From Xanthomonas sp. AM6 (GTDB taxonomy: Bacteria; Pseudomonadota; Gammaproteobacteria; Xanthomonadales; Xanthomonadaceae), in contig NZ_CP106869.1 of the NCBI RefSeq assembly GCF_025665335.1, positions 4,304,501 through 4,368,500 on the forward strand: DNA of 64,000 nt, given 5' to 3'. Each line of letters starts with the position of its first letter. The stretch's first letter is position 1. The notes under the pieces were generated by a model. That model saw only the letters and a program-made list of their open reading frames with translations. It was not told where the DNA came from and did not search any database. Position numbers and translations under genes: made by a program. This document shows positions 58,153 to 64,000 of this stretch, one piece after another.

Positions 58153-58802
58153 TTCCACTCCAGTTCGCGCACGATGGCGCGCAGGCGAATCGCGAGGGTC
58201 AACACGGCGCCGGCGACCAGCAGCGCCAGCGCCAGGACCACAATGGTTTGGGCGATGGCACTGCGCTGCAGCAGCAGCGCGGCGGCGGCCAGCAACGCCG
58301 CCAGCGACAGCCAGTGCATGCGCTGCACGCGCGCCATCGGCCCCTGCACCGGCTCGCTGACGCCGCAGGCCAGGCCGAGCATGCGCACGTAGGCGGTGCC
58401 CACGCACAGCAAGGCCGCGGCCCAGCCCAGCTCGGCGCCCCAGCTCAGCACGTGCTGCAGGCCATAGCCCACGCCCAGGCACACCAGCACGTCGGAGAGC
58501 CGGTCCGGCGCATCGTTGTAGACGGCGCCGGCGCGGCCGACCATCTGCGCCTGCCGCGCCATCAGCCCGTCCAGGCGGTTGCACAGCAATCGTCCCTGCA
58601 GGCCGAACGCGGCCAGCACCAGCAAGCCGGCGGCGGCGCGCGGCGGTTCGCGCCAGGCCAGCGCGAACATCAGCGCCGCCAGCACCGCGAAGCCCAGCGC
58701 GCTCCAGGACAGGCCGTTGGGCGTGGCGCCACGCGCGCGCAGCGCCGTCGCCAGGCGTGCGCGCCGCTGCGCGCGGCGTTCGCTGACCGTCGGTCGTGCC
58801 AT
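58149..58802 (-). CDS. CDP-alcohol phosphatidyltransferase (YnbA-like)
   Basis: This 217-residue integral membrane enzyme carries the CDP-alcohol signature: NRLDGLMARQAQMVGRAGAV followed by YNDAPDRLSD. The pattern D-G-x2-A-R-x8-G-x3-D-x3-D is kept except that Asn replaces the third Asp. It would replace CMP on CDP-diacylglycerol with an unknown alcohol. Its ATG overlaps the stop of the TIGR04222 gene by one base. Confidence 0.88.
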   Translation of the reverse strand: MARPTVSERRAQRRARLATALRARGATPNGLSWSALGFAVLAALMFALAWREPPRAAAGLLVLAAFGLQGRLLCNRLDGLMARQAQMVGRAGAVYNDAPDRLSDVLVCLGVGYGLQHVLSWGAELGWAAALLCVGTAYVRMLGLACGVSEPVQGPMARVQRMHWLSLAALLAAAALLLQRSAIAQTIVVLALALLVAGAVLTLAIRLRAIVRELEWK

Positions 58803-60295
58803 CAATCGCCGCCTCCGCCGCACCCGCCGCAACCGCTGCTGCAACCGCTGCCGCCGCCTCCATCGCCGCCGCTGCTGCCGCTGGTGCAGCTGCTGCCGCC
58901 ACCGTTGCCGCTGCTGGCGACGAGCGGCGTGCGCAACGCGTGGTAGTCCGCCCATGGCGTCCCCAGCAGTACGCCGGTTCCAGCCAGGGCCAGGGGCGCT
59001 GCCAGGTGCGACGCCTGCGGCGCGGGCGCCGATCCGGCGCCTGCGCGCCATGCCGCATCGCGCTCGGCGAGCACGCGCTCGCCGGCGACGCTGCGCCGCG
59101 GCGGCGTCAACAGGAAGCCGAGCGCGAGCATCGTCACCAGCACCATCGCCGCGACCAGGAAGCCGACCGGGCGCTGCAACTGCAGGCCGATGTCGATCTT
59201 CAGCGCACCGGCGCTCCACAGCGCCAGCAGCGGCGCGGCGCCGAGCAGGCGTGCGCACCAGGCCTGGCCGCGGCCGAGCAGCAGGCGCTTGCCGATCAGC
59301 GCCTCGCGCAGCGGCGACGCATCGTCGCGCAATGCCTGCAGCGCCAGCGGCAATTTCGGGTTGGCGCGCACCAGCAGCAGGGCGCGCTGCAGCGCCGCCG
59401 GCACTGCAGCGTCCGTGACCTGCAACTGGGCCGCGTCGCGGTGGCTGCCACGCAGGCTCGACGGCGCCAGCTGCAACTGGACTGCGTCGCACGCCAGCAG
59501 CAAGGCCAGTTGCATGTCCGCCACGCGCTCGCTGCCGCCGGCCAGGAACGCCAGTTCGGCGCTGTCCACCTGCCGGACCGCGCGCTGCTGGCCAAGGCCG
59601 CACACCGCGCGCCGCAGCCGCACGGCCAACGCGCTGGCCAGCCCGATCGCCGCCAGGAACAGCAGCAGGAACGAACCGCCGCGCCAGTGCAGCGGCGACG
59701 CGGCGGTATTGATCGAACTCAGCCATCCGCCCAGCAGCAGCGTCGCCAGCAGCCACCGCCACAGCGCTTTGCCGCCCTCGCGCGGCATCGGCCAACGCCG
59801 CGCCGGGACGTCGCTGCGCAGCCGCAGCTGCAGCGTCGTGGTGCCGCCCGGCGCCGGCCAGCATGCCGCCGGCGGTTCGCCGAAATGGCGGCGGTAGCGC
59901 GCCAAGGTGGTCCGGTACTGCAGCGCGTGGCGTTCGGCATCGGCGGCGTCGCCGCGCCCGGGCCGATGGTGCAGCGTGGTCTGCAACACCTGCGGGCAGA
60001 ACCGCTGCCAGTATTCGTGGGTATCGGTGAGATGGGTATGCCAGACCTGGTCGATCAGCGCGCTGGGCGTCGCGTCCTCGCCTCCGCTGCAGGCCAGGAA
60101 GCAGAAGCGCCGGTATTCCTCCACCGCCTGCGCGGCCTCCGCCAGGGAGACCCTGGCTTCCTTGGCCACCCGGCGCACGAACGCCGGCAGCGCGTCGTCC
60201 TCCTCGCCGAAACGGTAGGCCTGCAAGCGCTGCCACAATGCCTGTTGCGCGGCATCGGCGTGGGGCAGCGGCGCCGGATCGGCGGATGCGGTCAT
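58802..60295 (-). CDS. TIGR04222-type membrane protein with GRDP-like N-terminal domain
   Basis: This is a 497-residue protein. Residues about 20-140 (EEYRRFCFLACSGGED, then IDQVWHTHLTDTHEYWQRFC and LHHRPGRG) resemble the GRDP/DUF1399 glycine-rich-protein domain. Next come two hydrophobic pairs (about 185-225 and 350-390) and a region typical of TIGR04222 proteins. The C-terminus is a Gly/Ser/Cys-rich tail ending GCGGCGGGGD. Function is unknown. Its position inside the lipid operon suggests a membrane partner of the lipid enzymes. Confidence 0.8.
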   Translation of the reverse strand: MTASADPAPLPHADAAQQALWQRLQAYRFGEEDDALPAFVRRVAKEARVSLAEAAQAVEEYRRFCFLACSGGEDATPSALIDQVWHTHLTDTHEYWQRFCPQVLQTTLHHRPGRGDAADAERHALQYRTTLARYRRHFGEPPAACWPAPGGTTTLQLRLRSDVPARRWPMPREGGKALWRWLLATLLLGGWLSSINTAASPLHWRGGSFLLLFLAAIGLASALAVRLRRAVCGLGQQRAVRQVDSAELAFLAGGSERVADMQLALLLACDAVQLQLAPSSLRGSHRDAAQLQVTDAAVPAALQRALLLVRANPKLPLALQALRDDASPLREALIGKRLLLGRGQAWCARLLGAAPLLALWSAGALKIDIGLQLQRPVGFLVAAMVLVTMLALGFLLTPPRRSVAGERVLAERDAAWRAGAGSAPAPQASHLAAPLALAGTGVLLGTPWADYHALRTPLVASSGNGGGSSCTSGSSGGDGGGGSGCSSGCGGCGGGGD

Positions 60296-60308
60296 GGCCT
60301 GCGCCCCA

Positions 60309-60743
60309 TCATGCGCACTGCGCCGCGATCGGCGCCGCCAGCACCGCCGCCAGCTGCAACGCCAGGCTGGCGACCTGCCGCCGCAGCAGGCCGCGCATGC
60401 CGCGCCAGCGCGCCTGCCAGTCGCGCGGCGGCGGCAGGCGGCGCAGCAGGCCGAGCCGGTGCAGCGCGGCGTCAAGATCGGTGCCGGCCTGGTCCAGGTC
60501 CGCTTCGGCCAGCACCGCTTCGAGCAGCGCTGCATCCAGGCCGACGCGCGCGGCCCAGTAGCGCTGCACCACGCCGGCGAGCACGCTGAGCAGGCACAGC
60601 GTCGCCGCCAGTGGCGCGCCGACGCTGGCGTACCACGCGCCCAGCAGCAGTGCGACGGCGAACAGCACCAGCGACAGCCGGTCCAGCGGCGATGCCTGCC
60701 GCAGCAGCGCGGCCATCGTGCGCAGTTCCAGCCGCGTGCTCAT
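60309..60743 (-). CDS. small membrane protein of the lipid operon, function unknown
   Basis: This 144-residue protein has two adjacent hydrophobic segments (LSLVLFAVALLLGAWYASVG, LAATLCLLSVLAGVV) and a helical C-terminal half ending QVASLALQLAAVLAAPIAAQ. I do not recognise a family. It overlaps the PAP2/phosphatase gene by 4 bp (ATGA) and lies 13 bp before the TIGR04222 gene, so it belongs to the operon. Confidence 0.75.
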   Translation of the reverse strand: MSTRLELRTMAALLRQASPLDRLSLVLFAVALLLGAWYASVGAPLAATLCLLSVLAGVVQRYWAARVGLDAALLEAVLAEADLDQAGTDLDAALHRLGLLRRLPPPRDWQARWRGMRGLLRRQVASLALQLAAVLAAPIAAQCA

Positions 60744-62077
60744 GCCGGCAACTCCAGGGCGCGCGGCGGTGCGTGCGGCGCGGCGCATGCGGCGGCGATG
60801 GCCTCGCGCTGCGCAGGCCCCAGCACCACCCGCGCTGCGCGTGCGCGCAGCAGCGCGAGTGCGGCATCCAGATCGGCGGCACGGCCGCTGCGCAGCAGCC
60901 AGGTGGCGACCGCGGCGGCGCTGCGCGAATAGCCCAGCGCGCAGCACACCAGCACCGGGCCGTGGCCGCGTGCGGCCTCGATCGCGGCCGCGGCTTCGCG
61001 CAATGCCGGCGCGGGCGGCGCGACCAGATCCAGCATCGGCACCGTGCGATCGTGCGGGCCGGCCTCGCGCAGCGACAATTCGGCGCTGACGTCGACCACC
61101 GCAGCAAAGCGCGCGCGCTCGCCGCGGCCGGGAAGGCGCCCCAGCCAGACCCCGTCGGCGATGTCGCGCGGCGCCGGATCGCGCCGGGTCCAGGCGCGCG
61201 AATTGAGCCAGGCCCCGGCCAGGTACGGCGCATACAGCCAGCGCGCGGCCAGGCTGAGGCGGCCGTCGGCGCGCTTCTGCAGGCCGATCGCGCCGAGCAG
61301 CGCGTAGTCGAGCGCGACCAGCAGCAGCGACAGCGCCGGCCACAACAGCCACCACGCCGCACCCCGCGCCACCCATGCCAGCGCGACGCAGGCGGCGCTG
61401 CCGAGCAGGTAGGCGGCGGCCAGGCGCCAGCGCGCCGGATCGCGTGCCAGGGCCAGCGCGCTCCACGGCGGTGCGATGCGCTGCGGCCACAGCCACACGC
61501 ACAGCCAGCCCGCGGCCAGGCCGGTGGGAATGTCCAGGAAATGGTGCTGGTAGGTGGTCAGCACCGACACCCCGATCAGCGCGAACCAGGCGTGCAGCGC
61601 GGCGCGCGCCAACCCGTGCAGGTGCTGCGCATAGCGCACCCACAGCACCACCAGCAGCACGATGTGCAGCGACGGCGCCTGGTTGAACGGCTTGTCGAAG
61701 CCGAGCAGCACCGCGAACAGCCAGCCGAACACGCCCTCGCTAGGGGGCCGCTCGAAACCGAAGCGCAGCGGCCACAGCAGGAAGCAGCCCACCGCCAGCA
61801 GCTGCGCGGTCAACAACCGCTTGGCGTGCGTGTCCAGTTCGGCGCGCGTGCGGCACACGAAGAAGGAGACCACGTAGAACAGGTCGATCGACCAGTACGG
61901 CACGATCGTCCACGGCCAGAACGGGATCTGCGTTTCCCACGCGAACGGCAGCGACGGCACGCCCGTGCGCCGCTCGGCCAGCGTATTGGCCAGGCCGTAG
62001 CTGAGGAAGAAGAACGGCCCCAGCAGCGCCAGCCAGAGCAGCGCACGCCGCCACGGCCGCGGCGCCGGCACGCTCAC
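60740..62077 (-). CDS. PAP2 / dual-specificity phosphatase fusion (YnbD-like)
   Basis: This 445-residue membrane protein has two enzymatic parts. The N-terminal PAP2-type domain has FGFERPPSEG, NQAPSLHIVLLVVLW and TTYQHHFLDIPTGLAAG. The C-terminal dual-specificity phosphatase has VLVCCALGYSRSAAAV, with the CX5R active site at about residues 380-386. E. coli YnbD has the same architecture. It likely removes phosphate from a lipid intermediate. The GTG start at 62077 overlaps the previous stop (GTGA), and the stop overlaps the next ATG. Confidence 0.92.
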   Translation of the reverse strand: MSVPAPRPWRRALLWLALLGPFFFLSYGLANTLAERRTGVPSLPFAWETQIPFWPWTIVPYWSIDLFYVVSFFVCRTRAELDTHAKRLLTAQLLAVGCFLLWPLRFGFERPPSEGVFGWLFAVLLGFDKPFNQAPSLHIVLLVVLWVRYAQHLHGLARAALHAWFALIGVSVLTTYQHHFLDIPTGLAAGWLCVWLWPQRIAPPWSALALARDPARWRLAAAYLLGSAACVALAWVARGAAWWLLWPALSLLLVALDYALLGAIGLQKRADGRLSLAARWLYAPYLAGAWLNSRAWTRRDPAPRDIADGVWLGRLPGRGERARFAAVVDVSAELSLREAGPHDRTVPMLDLVAPPAPALREAAAAIEAARGHGPVLVCCALGYSRSAAAVATWLLRSGRAADLDAALALLRARAARVVLGPAQREAIAAACAAPHAPPRALELPA

Positions 62078-63828
62078 GGCGCGATCCGCTGCGCCAGCGA
62101 CACGGTGAAGATGCCCCACTCGTCGATGCGCTGTTCGAGCTTGCGGAAGCCGGCCGCGCGCACCAGCTCGTCCATCTCCTGCTGGGTGCGGCGGCGCATC
62201 ACCCAGGCCGCGCCGCCACGGTGGCTGGTCAACGCGCGGGCGATGAATTCCAGCTGCGGATGCCAGGGTTGGCCGGTGTAGGCGAGATAACCGCCCGGTT
62301 CGACCGCGGCGGCCACGCCCTGCAGCGAGCGCAGCACCTGGTCGTTGTCCGGGAACAGTTCGTACAGGCCCGACACCACCGCCAGCGTCGGCCGCGGCTG
62401 CAAGGCCGCCAGCGCGTCGCGGTCGAAGGCGTCGCCCTGCTCGAAGCGGGCGATGTCGGCGGCGCCGAGTTCGGCGATCAGCGCGCGGCCGCGCTCCACG
62501 TTCAAGTCGCTGAAATCGCGCAGGACGATCGCGTCGGCGCGCTGCTCGCCAGCGGCCAGCGCCTCCAGCACGTAGCGGCCGTGGCCGGCGGCGATGTCGA
62601 GCACGCGCACCGGCGCGCCGGCCGCGCGCAGGCGCTGCATGGCCAGGCGCAGCAGCTCGTGCAGGTGGGTGCGGCGCACGCGGATGCCGCGCCAGCCGAT
62701 CGCATCCAGGTAGTTGCGGTCGATGAAGCGGCCCAGCGGGCCCTTGCCGGCGGCACGGTCGCGGTACACGTAGTCCAGCGTGCTGCCCGAATCGAAGCCG
62801 GTCTGCAGGCCCAGCGCCACGCCCTCGGACAGGGTGCCGCCGAAGCGCAGGTTGGCGCGCACGAAGCGCCAGCGCAGGTCCTGCAGGCTGTATTTCTCCG
62901 GCGGCCAGGCCAGGCGTTCGGCTTCCTCGAAGGTCGGCCCGCGCCGGTGCGCCTGCAGCAGGCTGGGCCGCGCCGGCGCCTCGGCGAAGCGCTCGCGCAC
63001 GAAGCGGCGGATCTGCGCCAGCGCCGGCGCGCGGTCGCGCTCGCCCAGGGTGTCGTGGAAGAACCCGGGCAGCAGGTGGCGCTCCTTCACCGGCGAGGAC
63101 AGCCGCTCGTAGAAACGGTCCTGCGGGCCGCGATGCACGACGAAGTCGTCGCCGGACACCAGCAGCTGGACCGGCACGGTGATCGCCTGCGCGTCGCCGA
63201 CCACGCGGTCGGCGGCGGCGTACACGCCCAGCAGCACGCGCACCGAGATCGGCCGGGTGATCAGCGGATCGTCGCGGTAGCTGGCCACGCGCGCCGGGTC
63301 GTGGGTGAGCCACTGCGGCTTGACGTAGCTGTTGACGAAGAAGTTGCCGCGCAGCTTGTGCAGCAGGGCCAGCCCGGGCCGCGCGAACGGCACGTACAGC
63401 TTGACCTTGAACGCCGGCGAGGCCAGCACCAGCGCGCGCAGCGGCGGCGCGTAGTCGTGCACCCAGGTGCTGGCGATCACCGCGCCCACGCTCTGCGCGA
63501 TCACCACGATGTCCTGCACCGCGATGCCGTGGGCGTCGCCGATGTGGGCGATGAAGCGGTCCAGGTCGCGCACCAGCGCCGGGAAACCGGGCGCATCGCC
63601 GCGCGCCCCAGGCGAGCGGCCGTTGCCGCGCGCGTCCCAGGCGAACATCGCGCACTCGTCCAGGCCCAGCTCGTCGGCCAGGTGCAGCACCCGCCCGGAA
63701 TGCTCGTGGCCGCGGTGCAGCAGCACCACCGCGCGCGGCTGCGCCGCTGGCGCCGGGGCCGGCCAATGCCGGTAGAACAACCGTGTTCCGTCGAAACTGC
63801 CAAACTCGCTTTCGCTGACCTGCCGCAT
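62074..63828 (-). CDS. bifunctional alpha/beta hydrolase and SAM-dependent methyltransferase (YnbC-like)
   Basis: This is a 584-residue fusion. Residues about 1-290 are an alpha/beta hydrolase with VVLLHRGHEHSGRVLHLADE, FAWDARGNGRSPG and the nucleophile elbow VVIAQSVGAVIAS (Ala-Gln-Ser-Val-Gly). Residues about 370-584 are a methyltransferase with VRVLDIAAGHGRYVLEAL as SAM motif I. E. coli YnbC has the same fusion and nearly the same length (585). It is the first gene of the operon. It could deacylate and methylate a lipid head group, but no substrate is known. Confidence 0.92.
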   Translation of the reverse strand: MRQVSESEFGSFDGTRLFYRHWPAPAPAAQPRAVVLLHRGHEHSGRVLHLADELGLDECAMFAWDARGNGRSPGARGDAPGFPALVRDLDRFIAHIGDAHGIAVQDIVVIAQSVGAVIASTWVHDYAPPLRALVLASPAFKVKLYVPFARPGLALLHKLRGNFFVNSYVKPQWLTHDPARVASYRDDPLITRPISVRVLLGVYAAADRVVGDAQAITVPVQLLVSGDDFVVHRGPQDRFYERLSSPVKERHLLPGFFHDTLGERDRAPALAQIRRFVRERFAEAPARPSLLQAHRRGPTFEEAERLAWPPEKYSLQDLRWRFVRANLRFGGTLSEGVALGLQTGFDSGSTLDYVYRDRAAGKGPLGRFIDRNYLDAIGWRGIRVRRTHLHELLRLAMQRLRAAGAPVRVLDIAAGHGRYVLEALAAGEQRADAIVLRDFSDLNVERGRALIAELGAADIARFEQGDAFDRDALAALQPRPTLAVVSGLYELFPDNDQVLRSLQGVAAAVEPGGYLAYTGQPWHPQLEFIARALTSHRGGAAWVMRRRTQQEMDELVRAAGFRKLEQRIDEWGIFTVSLAQRIAP

Positions 63829-63910
63829 CCGTTGCCGATTCCCTGTCGTGATACCTGTTGCCGTGAGTGTCGCTGCCGCCGTCGTGTCGTGGCCGTGCCG
63901 CGCAGGCGGC

Positions 63911-64000
63911 TCAGCGCGCTGCGGCCTCGCGCAGGCCGGCGGCCACGCGCCGCAGCACCGTCGCCGCGCACAGCAGCGCCAGCGCGATCGCGAACCCGTC
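63911..64000 (-). CDS. C-terminus of an unidentified gene at the right edge
   Basis: On the minus strand the frame is open from base 64000 and reads DGFAIALALLCAATVLRRVA, then AGLREAAAR and a TGA at 63911-63913. It looks like the end of a membrane protein. It is upstream of the lipid operon on the same strand, with an 82-bp gap, so it might belong to it. Confidence 0.45.
   Translation of the reverse strand, partial: DGFAIALALLCAATVLRRVAAGLREAAAR

Overview
The window looks like chromosomal DNA of a gamma-proteobacterium of the Xanthomonadaceae, most likely a Xanthomonas. This is inferred from the very high GC of the core genes, a TonB-dependent receptor next to a GlpQ-type phosphodiesterase, the order aroQ-accB-accC...prmA-DUF3426-fis, and dozens of intergenic palindromes of the form TGTAGGAGCGGCTTCAGCC. 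No rRNA, tRNA or CRISPR array was seen.

Layout. 1-4.8 kb is an AT-rich island. It holds a Z1-type superfamily II helicase (cut by the left edge), a small partner protein, a convergent SPPY-type DNA methyltransferase and a SIR2-like protein, so it is probably a restriction/anti-phage locus. Its right edge carries a decayed 3' fragment of aceE, then a hicAB toxin-antitoxin pair and the intact aceE. 8.5-11.3 kb is a three-gene partner-switching module (SpoIIE phosphatase, anti-sigma kinase, STAS protein). 12.3-13.8 kb is a YqjI/YqjH-like regulator and ferric reductase pair with palindromic operators. 14.2-31.7 kb holds mostly housekeeping and envelope genes: yceI, a nitroreductase, an ELM1-family protein, the TonB receptor and glpQ, a queuosine-precursor transporter, glnE, an AsmA-like protein, a CoA-transferase, an ArsR regulator with a DUF6058 gene, and a GIY-YIG protein. 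32-36 kb has aroG, preceded by an aromatic-rich leader peptide and attenuator, then groEL and groES. 36-46 kb has a secreted endonuclease I, cutA-dsbD-tlpA, a decayed tlpA copy, an FAD/NAD(P) protein and a divergent gst/hxlR pair. 46.4-56.3 kb is the aroQ-accB-accC-prmA-fis neighbourhood, interrupted by a four-helix-bundle gene and by an AraC/SDR pair. Each of these insertions is bounded by inverted repeats built of GGGATTC-like heptads. 56.5-63.8 kb is a tightly overlapping minus-strand operon of seven genes, related to Escherichia coli ynbABCD but extended by an acyltransferase, a TIGR04222/GRDP-like membrane protein and a small membrane protein. It is probably an uncharacterised phospholipid pathway.

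The most interesting items are the aroG attenuator with a leader peptide rich in Phe, Tyr and Trp, the heptad inverted-repeat elements that appear to carry genes, the Z1/methyltransferase/SIR2 island with its aceE remnant, and the extended ynb-like lipid operon. Everything here comes from reading the sequence and from knowledge of families. No database search was run.
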